Source: Streptomyces sp. KMM 9044
GTDB taxonomy: Bacteria; Actinomycetota; Actinomycetes; Streptomycetales; Streptomycetaceae
Assembly (NCBI RefSeq): GCF_024701375.2
Contig: NZ_CP113910.1
Location: forward strand, 3,534,001 to 3,598,000
Reading direction: 5' to 3'
DNA length: 64,000 nucleotides
The notes under the pieces were generated by a model. That model was not told where the DNA came from and searched no databases. It saw only the letters and a list, made by a program, of their open reading frames with translations. The position numbers and the translations under genes are program-made. Shown piece after piece: positions 47,586 through 54,996 of the stretch (the stretch's first letter is position 1; every line of letters begins with the position of its first letter).

Positions 47586-48599
47586 GAGTCTTTGTCAGTA
47601 ATGGATCATGGCGTTGTGTGATCGTTCAGTTCAGATGGTGCGGTCGTACTCGAGTTGGAGCAGGACGAGGGCTGCTGCGGCGATCTTCGTGATGCGGCTG
47701 GGGTCGAGGCTGACCCTGCGCAGGGCCTTGAAGGTGGTCTTGAGCAGGGAGTTGGCGCGCTCGCAGACACCATGGATGCCGCGGATGACCTTGTTGTAGG
47801 TCTGCTGGGCCTCGGTCAGCTCGCCTCCGGCGGGCTTCTTGTACGGGTGGCGGAAGCCGTCGCCGGCGTTCTCGTAGCCGAGGTCGACCAGGGTCGGCAT
47901 GTCCAGTTCGGCGGCGATGCGGTTGAGGGCGTCGACCAGCCCGTGGTGGCGGGCGCAGGTGGTGTCGTGCTCTCGGCCGGGGCGGACCGGTGAGACCCAG
48001 ATCGGCCAGCCGTCCGGGGTGGCGATGACCTGCACGTTCCCTCCATGGTGCCGGTGTTTTCCGGACCACCAGAGGTCTGCGCCGTTGGGGCCGGGGGCGG
48101 CGACGCGGTCGGTACGGATGACGGTCCCGTCGAGGTTCAGATGTGTCAGCCCGGCCGCTTTCGCACGCTCCAGCGCGGTCGCGAGGTCCGGTGCCCCGGC
48201 CGCCAGAACGGTCAGCCCCTCGTGGAGGTAGCGGTAGGCGGTGGAGGTCGACACGCCGTTGTCGCAGGCAAGTTGGGAAAGGCGGGTGCCGTCGATGAAC
48301 CAGCGCAGAACGAGCACCGCCTGGCGGAAGCAGCCCAGCGCACGCCTGCCCCTGCGGGTTCCGGACACGATGCGGTGATCGCGCAGCAGCCGGGCCAGGT
48401 GCTCGGCGGTGGACCGCTTCACATCGAGCACGGCGGTGTATGTGACACTGATCGACACGTGAGGCCCCTCGGTCAGAACAATCCGTCGCAAGATCGTTCC
48501 TACCAGGGGCCTTGCTCCTGCCCGGACTTGGGGACCGCACGGGCCGCAGCGTCAGCTTCGCGATCACAGCGAGCGACGGATGCTTACTGGGAAAGACTC
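47586..48599. mobile_element. IS5-family element, copy 1
   Basis: 1014 bp. Ends: GAGTCTTTGTCAGTAA on the left and the inverse of GAGTCTTTCCCAGTAA on the right, flanked by the 3-bp direct repeat AGT (47583-47585, 48600-48602). Holds one DDE transposase. About 93% like copy 2 by eye. Confidence 0.9.
47631..48491 (-). CDS. IS5-family DDE transposase, copy 1
   Basis: 286 residues, apparently intact. N-terminal helix-turn-helix (SQLACDNGVSTSTAYRYLHEGLTVL), then the DDE nuclease: first Asp in HLNLDGTVIRTDRV, second in TLVDLGYENAGDGFR, Glu in HGVCERANSLLKTTFKALRRV. The product matches Streptomyces transposases of the IS5 superfamily (DDE_Tnp_4-like). Sole gene of its element. Confidence 0.9.
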   Translation of the reverse strand: MRRIVLTEGPHVSISVTYTAVLDVKRSTAEHLARLLRDHRIVSGTRRGRRALGCFRQAVLVLRWFIDGTRLSQLACDNGVSTSTAYRYLHEGLTVLAAGAPDLATALERAKAAGLTHLNLDGTVIRTDRVAAPGPNGADLWWSGKHRHHGGNVQVIATPDGWPIWVSPVRPGREHDTTCARHHGLVDALNRIAAELDMPTLVDLGYENAGDGFRHPYKKPAGGELTEAQQTYNKVIRGIHGVCERANSLLKTTFKALRRVSLDPSRITKIAAAALVLLQLEYDRTI

Positions 48600-48660
48600 A
48601 GTGGGCAGTGCGAGATTACTTCGGTGATCAGCCGGCTCGCCTAGTCGCGGAAGTTACAGT
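48600..48660 (+). pseudogene. NotI-like endonuclease, middle piece between the two IS copies
   Basis: Sixty-one bases including the AGT duplications. In frame it reads WAVRDYFGDQPARLVAEVTV, continuing the 5' piece (PTE) and leading into the 3' piece (TQKPRLNLDYVAY). Confidence 0.78.
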
Positions 48661-49669
48661 GAGCCCTTCCCAGTAATGGATCATGACGTTGCGTGATCGT
48701 TCAGATGGTGCGGTCGTATTCGAGTTGGAGCAGGACGAGGGCTGCTGCGGCGATCTTCGTGATACGGCTGGGGTCGAGGCTGACCCTGCGCAGGGCCTTG
48801 AAGGTCGTCTTGAGCAGGGAGTTGGCGCGCTCGCAGACGCCGTGGATGCCGCGGATGACCTTGTTGTACGTCTGTTGCTCCTCGGTCAGCTCGCCTCCGG
48901 CGGGCTTCTTGAAGGGATGGCGGAAGCCGTCGCCGGCGTTCTCGTAGCCGAGGTCGACCAGGGTCGGCATGTCCAGTTCGGCCGCGATGCGGTTGAGTGC
49001 CTCGACCAGCCCGTGGTGGCGGGCGCAGGTGGTGTCGTGTTCCCGGCCCGGCCGTACGGGCGAGACCCAGATCGGCCAGCCGTCCGGGGTGGCGATGACC
49101 TGCACGTTCCCGCCATGGTGCTTGTGTTTTCCGGACCACCAGAGGTCTGCGCCGTTGGGGCCCGGGGCGGCGACGCGGTCCGTGCGGATGACCGTACCGT
49201 CGAGGTTCAGATGCGTCAGCCCGGCTGCCTTCGCACGCTCCAGCGCGGTGGACAGGTCCGGTGCGCCGGCGGCCAGGACGGCCAGTCCTTCGTGGAGGTA
49301 GCGGTAGGAGGTGGAGACCGACACGCCGTTGTCGCGGGCGAGTTGGGCCAGTCGGGTGCCGTCGAGGAACCAACGCAGCACGAGCACGGCCTGCTTGAAG
49401 CAGCCCAGCGCGCGTCGCCCCTTGCGGGTCCTGGCCACGATTCGGTGGTCGCGCAGGAGACCGGCCAGGTGCTCGGCGGTGGACCGCCTCACATCGAGCA
49501 CGGCGGTGTATGTGACACTGGTCGGCACGTGAGGCCCCTCGGTCGGATCTTTCTGTCGCAAGATGTTCCTACCAGGGGCCTTACGCCTGCCCGGACTTGG
49601 GGGATACCGCGGACCGCGCGACGCGCCTCCCGCTCACGGACGGTGGCCGACGGTTACTGGGAACAGCTC
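48661..49669. mobile_element. IS5-family element, copy 2
   Basis: 1009 bp in the same orientation as copy 1. Ends GAGCCCTTCCCAGTAA and the inverse of GAGCTGTTCCCAGTAA, flanked by AGT at 48658-48660 and 49670-49672. The two copies differ throughout, so this is a separate insertion and not a fresh duplication. Confidence 0.9.
48701..49561 (-). CDS. IS5-family DDE transposase, copy 2
   Basis: 286 residues, same architecture as the transposase at 47631, with scattered substitutions (for example HKHHGGNVQ for HRHHGGNVQ and PFKKPAGGELTEEQQ for PYKKPAGGELTEAQQ). The DDE residues are kept. Both copies are therefore potentially active. Confidence 0.9.
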   Translation of the reverse strand: MRQKDPTEGPHVPTSVTYTAVLDVRRSTAEHLAGLLRDHRIVARTRKGRRALGCFKQAVLVLRWFLDGTRLAQLARDNGVSVSTSYRYLHEGLAVLAAGAPDLSTALERAKAAGLTHLNLDGTVIRTDRVAAPGPNGADLWWSGKHKHHGGNVQVIATPDGWPIWVSPVRPGREHDTTCARHHGLVEALNRIAAELDMPTLVDLGYENAGDGFRHPFKKPAGGELTEEQQTYNKVIRGIHGVCERANSLLKTTFKALRRVSLDPSRITKIAAAALVLLQLEYDRTI

Positions 49670-50285
49670 AGTGACACAAAAACCACGACTCAATCTTGAT
49701 TACGTAGCATATACACACAATGTCAACCGTCGCGGCGAAATCAAAGCAATCGCTATCGAGACTCAGTCGATCGATCTACGCGGTGGGAGCGTGCGCCCTG
49801 CTTGGGATGCTTGGGAATCTGGTGAGCCGGAAAAGTGGCGAGAGTACTATACCAGAGAGGCAAAGAAGAATAACAGGCCTGACACGGTCAGCTATGGGGT
49901 GAATACTGGCAATGTCTACAAGAGGCTAGGTACCCAAGTTGCCGAAAAGGGGGTTTACCTGGAACAGATCTCCGTTCCCCTATACGTAGTGATGCAGCAA
50001 AAGATCCTACAGCAACTTAGATCGCGCATCGACTTTGCATCCCTGAGTAATTCAGACCCATGGGACATCACTTTCATGGGGTTCGACTATGACGGAACCC
50101 AATTGGAAGACGGTCGACTTGCAATGCCACACGTGGAAACCGTCCGGACAAGTGTCGAAAACTACACGCGAGCAATGTTCTCGAATGGGAAGTTGAGCAT
50201 CACGCGCGCAGACTTTGAGGTTAAAGTGAAACGTAAGGCTGCCGCACAGTTGCGGCAGCGCACCGCCGAGCATCGCCTGTTCTAG
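49670..50285 (+). pseudogene. NotI-like restriction endonuclease, 3' piece
   Basis: About 204 codons: TQKPRLNLDYVAYTHNVNRRGEIKAIAIETQSIDLRGGSVRPAWDAW, then VSYGVNTGNVYKRLGTQVAEKGVYLEQISVPLYVVMQQKIL. The nuclease core is IAIETQSIDLRGG, matching the E-x-Q-x2-D-x-x-G catalytic strand of NotI. It ends in VKRKAAAQLRQRTAEHRLF. Base composition is clearly AT-richer than that of the host. Convergent with the methyltransferase (4-bp overlap). Confidence 0.8.
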
Positions 50286-51274
50286 AAGAGAGCGTCGCGC
50301 CGCTCAAACACTTCACCTGTTTCTTCCTGCTCTTCCTCATGAGCTGAAACTTTTCCTGCGATGTTTTTTCGCGCAGACTCAGAAAAGTGAGGCGTGATTT
50401 CAAATCCCAGAGCACGTCTGCCATTTTTCACAGCCACAGAGAGTGCGCGACCTGTCCCACAGAAAGGATCTAGAACAAGGCCGTTCGGCGGGCACGAGCT
50501 AAGGATCCTCGGCTCAATCAACTTGGTGGGAAACGTGGCCGAATGACCGTCAGATCCTGGAGCAGCGTTCACGGTCACAACATCCCGTGCGCCGTCTTCC
50601 ACTGCTGTCATGTCGTAGTAGTACTTAGCTCGCCCCTCCTTGGGGCGCTTCACGAAGTGAAAGAAGTGTTCATGAGCTAGCCGCAGACGATCCTTCTCCG
50701 GCCTAGGCGGCACGTTACGCTTCTCCCAGATGACGTCATTTCGCAGAATCCAGCGATTTTCCTGCATGGCGATTGCGAATCGTGCAGGAATCAAGAGAAG
50801 TTGCTTCTCCTGCCGGAAACCACCCATTGGCGTCTTTCGGCGCATACGGGGATTATCTCCCAGTCCTTGCCTCCCATCCAGCCGGATGCTGGACCAGCGG
50901 GCAAAATAAGTATCCCCGATATTTACCCACACGCTCCCACCAGGCTTGAGTGCTGCCGCACCTCGCTGGAAGAATTCAGCAAGGTTCGCCACATACCATT
51001 CAGGCAGCGGCTCCATTCCTAGACAGCCTCCATGCATTCGGTACCAATCATAAGGAGGCACTTGCTCCTTACTTCCTCCTTCTGTCAACCACTCATTGAG
51101 AATTTCCTCATTGTGACTCAAACCGTACGTGCGAAGACCCCAGTACGGAGGCGAAGTGATGATCAGGTCGACCGATTCAGGTGGAAGCTTCCCCAAGAGG
51201 TCGTATGCGTCCCCTTCGCAGACTTCAGCCACTTGCTTTTGGTGAGGAATTGAGATTTCCTCGGAATTCTCCAT
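50282..51274 (-). CDS. Site-specific DNA methyltransferase (partner of the NotI-like enzyme)
   Basis: 330 residues, intact. Catalytic motif IV VDLIITSPPYWGLRTYG near residue 40 and SAM motif I GLVLDPFCGTGRALSVAVKNGRRALGFEI near the C-terminus give the beta-class order typical of N4-cytosine or N6-adenine methylases; TSPPYW favours N4-cytosine. ATG 51274 (MENSEEIS) with AAGGGG upstream; the frame is open to a TTG at 51307. Lower GC than its neighbours. Probably still protects the host or AICE from the recognition specificity of the now-broken endonuclease. Confidence 0.88.
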   Translation of the reverse strand: MENSEEISIPHQKQVAEVCEGDAYDLLGKLPPESVDLIITSPPYWGLRTYGLSHNEEILNEWLTEGGSKEQVPPYDWYRMHGGCLGMEPLPEWYVANLAEFFQRGAAALKPGGSVWVNIGDTYFARWSSIRLDGRQGLGDNPRMRRKTPMGGFRQEKQLLLIPARFAIAMQENRWILRNDVIWEKRNVPPRPEKDRLRLAHEHFFHFVKRPKEGRAKYYYDMTAVEDGARDVVTVNAAPGSDGHSATFPTKLIEPRILSSCPPNGLVLDPFCGTGRALSVAVKNGRRALGFEITPHFSESARKNIAGKVSAHEEEQEETGEVFERRDALF

Positions 51275-51510
51275 ATTTACGAGACCCCTTACGTTCGACC
51301 ACTTCAACTTTGATGCTGACCAATTCTAGCATCACTCGCCATACGGCTAAGTCAACAAGGTGCGGGGACCTTATCCCTCCTCCGCGCGCTCAACTCTCAA
51401 ATAGACATCAGGACACACTCCCAAAATGACGAATTAATTCATTACCTTTCCCCGTGAAAATCATGATAATTGCCGGATCAGAAGGAATTCCTCCTGATCC
51501 GGCCACGTCT

Positions 51511-51807
51511 TCAGGAGCAGCGGGTTTCAGATGTTGCCAGGCGGTGACCGCGACTGGTCGCCACACGGAGCGTGTCCCTCAGCGCTCCGGTCAGGCCCTT
51601 TACCAGAAGCCGCATGTCGTCCGGGGGCGTGTCGGCTGCGGCGAGCATGTCGATCGCCTGGTCCAGTAGTTCGGTTGCCATGCCGAGTTGTACTGACTCG
51701 ATGTTGTCGGCCAGGCGGGACATGTGGCCGTCGTTGTCATCGGTGCTGAGGAAGCACGGTTTGCCGTCGGGCCCCGTCCAGGGGAGGAGTCGCAGTTCGT
51801 TCGACAT
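51511..51807 (-). CDS. Small AICE protein of unknown function, next to a GntR regulator
   Basis: 98 residues: MSNELRLLPWTGPDGKPCFLSTDDNDGHMSRLADNIESVQLGMATELLDQAIDMLAAADTPPDDMRLLVKGLTGALRDTLRVA. Helical, no membrane segment. AAGG lies six bases before this ATG; ATG 51813 overlaps the GntR stop but is too near the ribosome site. Widely seen after GntR genes on Streptomyces mobile elements. The AT-rich gap 51275-51510 separates it from the methyltransferase and holds no gene. Confidence 0.7.
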   Translation of the reverse strand: MSNELRLLPWTGPDGKPCFLSTDDNDGHMSRLADNIESVQLGMATELLDQAIDMLAAADTPPDDMRLLVKGLTGALRDTLRVATSRGHRLATSETRCS

Positions 51808-51809
51808 CG

Positions 51810-52553
51810 TCATCCTTCCGCCAGCCTCTCGTCGATCACGTGGTGAGTGGTGAACACCGCGTCGGCGCGGTCCCCCGGCAGGACCAAGAGGGCGGCCTCG
51901 ACCACGCGTCCAGCGGTGTCGGTCGTCTGCCGTGTCACGGCGAGGACTGCCAGGGCGGAGCTGATCCGAAGGGTGGATGCTTCATCCGGTGTGGGGCGGC
52001 GAACGCCGATCTCCTCCCAGACTTCCGCCAGCGGCGGGCGGAGCTCCATCAGCCGCGCCAACACTCCCTCGTACGGGAGCGACTCGCGGAGTACGGCGGC
52101 CGGCGCGAGGTCACAAGGGATGTAGATCCGAGCCAGGCTGTGAGGCCTGTCGCCCTCGTGACCGAGACAGAGGATCTCGGTCAGTGGGCTGCCGGTCGGT
52201 GTCCTCAACAAGGCCGTAAGGTGCCCGCGGGCCCGGACCCTGGTGGTGTGGACGGTGACACTCAGGGGTGCGAGATCCACGGCCTGTGTGCCCGGGGCCC
52301 GGCCGCCTCCCCTGTACGTGATCCTGCGGAGAGGACGGCGGACGAAATTGCCCTTGCCGTGGACCTTTTCGACGAGGCCTTCCGCCTGGAGCACGGCTAG
52401 TGCGTTTCGCAGCGTCGGTGTGCTCACCATGTACTGCGCGGCCAGATGCGCCTCAGAAGGCAGGCGTTCACCGGGCTTGAGCCTGCTGGCGACGATCCGG
52501 TTCCGGAGGTCATCGGCGATAGCGTCGCGTCGCGAGGGCACGGGCAATTTCAC
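51810..52553 (-). CDS. GntR-family transcriptional regulator with UTRA domain
   Basis: 247 residues. HTH in DAIADDLRNRIVASRLKPGERLPSEAHLAAQYMVSTPTLRNALAVLQAEGLVEKVHGKGNFV, then a UTRA domain with VWEEIGVRRPTPDEASTLRISSALAVLAVTRQTTDTAGRVVEAALLVLPGDRADAVFT. GTG start 52553, which overlaps the end of the upstream small gene by 44 bases. Its operator and effector are not known. Confidence 0.85.
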   Translation of the reverse strand: MKLPVPSRRDAIADDLRNRIVASRLKPGERLPSEAHLAAQYMVSTPTLRNALAVLQAEGLVEKVHGKGNFVRRPLRRITYRGGGRAPGTQAVDLAPLSVTVHTTRVRARGHLTALLRTPTGSPLTEILCLGHEGDRPHSLARIYIPCDLAPAAVLRESLPYEGVLARLMELRPPLAEVWEEIGVRRPTPDEASTLRISSALAVLAVTRQTTDTAGRVVEAALLVLPGDRADAVFTTHHVIDERLAEG

Positions 52554-52782
52554 CGCCTCTCACTCGCACGAGCCGCAGGGCAATGAGCCGGGTCCCCGTG
52601 TGGATAGACAGCAACTCGCCCGAGTCGAACACGAGTCGTTCCGCTCCGCCGGGCAGCTGGAAGAGGTCGGTCACCCGGCACTGCTGGCCCCCGACCTCGA
52701 TGACGTCACCGCGCTGCACGCTGGTCGAGGTGATCTCGACAGGGGAGAGCACCGCGCCGCCAAGTTCCGTTCCCCTCACCAT
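52510..52782 (-). CDS. Small AICE protein, beta-rich
   Basis: 90 residues: MVRGTELGGAVLSPVEITSTSVQRGDVIEVGGQQCRVTDLFQLPGGAERLVFDSGELLSIHTGTRLIALRLVR. The pattern suggests a small beta barrel (Hint- or SH3-like). GGAGG precedes the ATG. It overlaps both neighbours, so the cluster 53597-51511 is one compact operon. Confidence 0.68.
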   Translation of the reverse strand: MVRGTELGGAVLSPVEITSTSVQRGDVIEVGGQQCRVTDLFQLPGGAERLVFDSGELLSIHTGTRLIALRLVRVRGGEIARALATRRYRR

Positions 52783-52979
52783 GCCGCCTCCGTAGGTGTC
52801 GGGCGCTTGGCGATGGCGTGGCACGAGCAGGCGCAGGCCTCATAGATCACCGGAACATCGATCGGAGCGGTGACCGGGGATGACTCCGCGCAGGCCCGGT
52901 GCGTGCCGATGCGGCAGGAGGTCGACCGGTAGGAGTCAGGGCCGGGTTGGATGGTGGAGGGCTGTTGGCGGGAGGGCAT
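52776..52979 (-). CDS. Small Cys-rich AICE protein
   Basis: 67 residues with CRIGTHRACAESS and YEACACSCHAIAKRP; five Cys and two His close together suggest metal binding. Similar short proteins recur in the regulatory ends of Streptomyces AICEs. Overlaps the following gene by seven bases. Confidence 0.6.
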   Translation of the reverse strand: MPSRQQPSTIQPGPDSYRSTSCRIGTHRACAESSPVTAPIDVPVIYEACACSCHAIAKRPTPTEAAW

Positions 52980-53350
52980 CAGTGGCCCCCTGCGAGAGCC
53001 GACCACACCTCAGCCGACAGATGCGGCACCACGATGACCGAGCGGTGCCGTACGCGTCGTTCCCAGGCCAGTACGTACGGGCGGACGAGCGCGACGTCTT
53101 CACCCGCGAGCCGACCTGGACGGTCCAGGTATCGCTCCCGGGCGGCTGCCGAACGGTCGGTGGGTTCGGGACGCGCGAAGACGGTCACCGGACGGGGATG
53201 CGTCGAGGGGCGGCGGTGCCTGCCCTTGGGGAAGTGCCGCTCTCTGGCGAGCAGGACGGCACGACGGATACGGTTGAACATGCTGATCAGCTCCTCAGGG
53301 CTGATGGCCGTGCCCCCGGGCGGCGGGTACCGCTGCGGGGGTTTTGTCAT
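52979..53350 (-). CDS. Hypothetical AICE protein
   Basis: 123 residues: MTKPPQRYPPPGGTAISPEELISMFNRIRRAVLLARERHFPKGRHRRPSTHPRPV, then ARERYLDRPGRLAGEDVALVRPYVLAWERRVRHRSVIVVPHLSAEVWSALAGGH. Basic, no known domain. Its start is 56 bases inside the preceding gene's 3' end, and its stop touches the next ATG (TGATG). Confidence 0.6.
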   Translation of the reverse strand: MTKPPQRYPPPGGTAISPEELISMFNRIRRAVLLARERHFPKGRHRRPSTHPRPVTVFARPEPTDRSAAARERYLDRPGRLAGEDVALVRPYVLAWERRVRHRSVIVVPHLSAEVWSALAGGH

Positions 53351-53597
53351 TGACTCCGGCCCAGACACTGAGACCGTCCTCGCTGCTGTCGACGAGCCCA
53401 AACGCGTCGGCCGTCGCGAGTGCTGCGAGGAGCTCTTGCCACTGCTCAGGAGATAAGGCGTGAGGTACGTACGCCTCCACACGTCCGCAACCCTTGCCAC
53501 GCGTCACGGTGGACACGATGCCTAGGGCTGCGAGACGTGCGGTCATCCTGTCGACGCGACCATCAGGGGGTAACACGAGACGATCTTTCGACTGCAC
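53295..53597 (-). CDS. Hypothetical AICE protein, first gene of the GntR cluster
   Basis: 100 residues: MQSKDRLVLPPDGRVDRMTARLAALGIVSTVTRGKGCGRVEAYVPHALSPEQWQELLAALATADAFGLVDSSEDGLSVWAGV. Resembles a small alpha-beta protein; unknown. GTG start with GGGGGAAG directly ahead. Divergent from the GntR gene at 53674 across a CTAG-rich control region. Confidence 0.62.
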   Translation of the reverse strand: MQSKDRLVLPPDGRVDRMTARLAALGIVSTVTRGKGCGRVEAYVPHALSPEQWQELLAALATADAFGLVDSSEDGLSVWAGVNDKTPAAVPAARGHGHQP

Positions 53598-53611
53598 CTT
53601 CCCCCCCTCGC

Positions 53612-53668
53612 GATCTAGTTAGCCAAGAGCGAGCTAGTTATCTAGATTAGAGGTAGTGGTCTAGATTT
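53612..53668. promoter_or_regulatory. CTAG-repeat control region between divergent genes
   Basis: ATCTAGTTAG, GCTAGTTATCTAGATTAG and GTCTAGATTTT lie within 57 bp. CTAG is rare in such GC-rich DNA. The repeats cover the promoter of the 53674 GntR gene and face the 53597 gene, so this GntR protein may bind them. One more TCTAGATAG is found at its own stop (54420). Confidence 0.6.
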
Positions 53669-53673
53669 TCCAT

Positions 53674-54429
53674 ATGTCTGAGCAGCCGCCGTACCTGCGC
53701 ATCGTTGACGTGCTACGACAGCGCATCACCGATCAGGAGTGGGTACCGGGAGACCGGTTGCCGTCCCGTGCGCAACTGGCGCAAGAGTGCGGAGTGGGCG
53801 AAGCCGTCGTTCGTCGCGCCCAGGAGGTGCTGATCTCTCAGGGCGTTCTGGAGGGCCGTGCAGGCTCAGGAACCTACGTCGCGGAGCCGCAAGAGCGAGT
53901 ACGCATGGTCCGCTCGCGGCAGCACGAGCACACCGACGGCTCGCTGTTCCGCGCCGAGATGGCCGCGCTCGGCAAGAAGGGCACGTGGGAGAGCCGCAGC
54001 GAAGCGATGGTGTCGGCGCCGGCGGACATCGCGGCGCGTCTCGGCATCCCCGAGGCGGACTACTGCGTGCGCACGTCGTACGAGTACCTGGCAGACGGCA
54101 AACCCGTTCTGCTGTCGACGAGTTGGGAGCCGTACAGCATCACGTCCGGGACGCTCGCGGTTCTGCCCGAGGGCGGACCGTTCGCAGGGATGGGCGTGGT
54201 GCGACGCATGGCCGAGATCGGCATCACGGTCAGCCGGGCGACGGAGCAGCCCGAACCCCGGCAGGCGACCGCCGAGGAGGCATCACTCCTGGGCGTCCAG
54301 AAGGGCGCTTTCGTCACGCACATCCGGCGGACGTACTACAGCGACGACGGCCGCCCCGTGGAGACGGCGGACATCGTGGTTCCCGCCGCCCGCTGCGAGA
54401 TCGTCTACGAGATTCCGTTTTCTAGATAG
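53674..54429 (+). CDS. GntR-family regulator with UTRA domain, second repressor of the AICE
   Basis: 251 residues. HTH: YLRIVDVLRQRITDQEWVPGDRLPSRAQLAQECGVGEAVVRRAQEVLISQGVLEGRAGSGTYV. UTRA domain: VRTSYEYLADGKPVLLSTSWEPYSITSGT ... VTHIRRTYYSDDGRPVETADIVVPAARCEIVYEIPF. It lies alone on the plus strand close to the right att site. No Shine-Dalgarno is clear (TTTTCCAT before the ATG), so a leaderless transcript is possible. Confidence 0.86.
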   Translation: MSEQPPYLRIVDVLRQRITDQEWVPGDRLPSRAQLAQECGVGEAVVRRAQEVLISQGVLEGRAGSGTYVAEPQERVRMVRSRQHEHTDGSLFRAEMAALGKKGTWESRSEAMVSAPADIAARLGIPEADYCVRTSYEYLADGKPVLLSTSWEPYSITSGTLAVLPEGGPFAGMGVVRRMAEIGITVSRATEQPEPRQATAEEASLLGVQKGAFVTHIRRTYYSDDGRPVETADIVVPAARCEIVYEIPFSR

Positions 54430-54492
54430 CCGTCCGCGCGTACCCCGCACCACAAGCGCACCAGATCGAGCAGGGAACAGCGGGGAACCACG

Positions 54493-54567
54493 GTGAAAGC
54501 CGCCAAGGCCGACGAGGCGGCACCCATGCCGTTCGCGCAGTTCAGCGCCCACCCCGCCTGCAAATGA
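54493..54567 (+). CDS. Possible 24-residue ORF at the right end of the AICE
   Basis: GTG start, VKAAKADEAAPMPFAQFSAHPACK, stop three bases before the att core. Could be a real micro-protein or chance. Confidence 0.25.
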   Translation: MKAAKADEAAPMPFAQFSAHPACK

Positions 54568-54569
54568 TC

Positions 54570-54618
54570 TCAGCTTCCCAAGCTGAGAGCGCGAGTTCGA
54601 TTCTCGTCACCCGCTCCA
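54570..54618 (+). repeat. Right attachment site (49-bp copy of the tRNA-Gly 3' half)
   Basis: Identical over 49 bases to 39146-39194. Upstream of it the tRNA's 5' half is absent, so it is not a functional tRNA. Confidence 0.93.
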
Positions 54619-54625
54619 CGAAGAA

Positions 54626-54648
54626 GGCCCAGGTCGGAGACCCGGGCC
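54626..54648 (+). terminator. Hairpin after the right attachment site
   Basis: GGCCCAGGTC pairs with GACCCGGGCC (one mismatch), followed by ATTTTACT. It corresponds to the original terminator type beyond a tRNA. Confidence 0.65.
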
Positions 54649-54667
54649 ATTTTACTGTCCGCTGCGA

Positions 54668-54865
54668 TCACTCGCCGCGTGCCAGATTCGTGCCAGAAGC
54701 CTGGTCGCGCTCCTTCTCTCTGGCAGCAGCCCGAGCCTTCCGCACGGTCGCATCCAGCCCGGTGGCGACCTCTTCTTGCCGCTCGTCGTCGGGGTGCTGA
54801 TAGATCAGCGCCGCCTTCTCCGAGGACCGACCGGCACGGACCATGGTGTCTTTGAGCGTGGCCCC
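54668..54865 (-). pseudogene. Second integrase, C-terminal piece
   Basis: GATLKDTMVRAGRSSEKAALIYQHPDDERQEEVATGLDATVRKARAAAREKERDQ: the last part of a tyrosine integrase with the catalytic Tyr (IYQH). Cut from the rest by the MITE at 54866-54996. Close relative of the AICE integrase at 39274. Confidence 0.88.
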
Positions 54866-54996
54866 GACTCTGCTGCTCAATTCGAGGGATGGTCACGCAC
54901 CGCATCCGAGAGGGGCCGGACCGCCTCCTCGCGAGGCCCGTTCCACGCGCCCCGTCGACAGGCCGGCGTCACTCTCCGCAATTGAGCAACAGAGTC
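54866..54996. mobile_element. MITE type A, copy 2 (131 bp)
   Basis: Starts GACTCTGCTGCTCAATT and ends with AATTGAGCAACAGAGTC, flanked by the 6-bp direct repeat GGCCCC (54860-54865 and 54997-55002). Same inner sequence as 17760-17902 but 12 bp shorter. Excising it with one repeat restores the integrase reading STRSGATLKD. Confidence 0.9.

Larger units (their letters stand above)
39195..54618. mobile_element. pSAM2-like actinomycete integrative conjugative element (AICE), about 15.4 kb
   Basis: Bounded by the 49-bp att repeats. The gene set is diagnostic of AICEs: tyrosine integrase and xis next to the tRNA, a RepSA-like rolling-circle initiator, a string of small transfer/spread proteins, an FtsK/SpoIIIE-type single-protein DNA pump (TraSA class) that moves double-stranded DNA between hyphae, a KorSA-like repressor and a Pif-like NUDIX protein. 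Cargo: NotI-like restriction-modification (endonuclease broken by two IS) and a second GntR cluster. All core genes look intact, so excision and transfer may still be possible. Confidence 0.92.

Noticed and set aside
48600..48660. Composite transposon made by the two IS5 copies
   Set aside because: The copies are only 61 bp apart, each has its own AGT duplication, and the DNA between is endonuclease coding sequence, not cargo.
54570..54618. A second tRNA-Gly gene
   Set aside because: Only the 3' half is present; the acceptor and D-arm 5' half are replaced by unrelated AICE sequence. It is the right att site.
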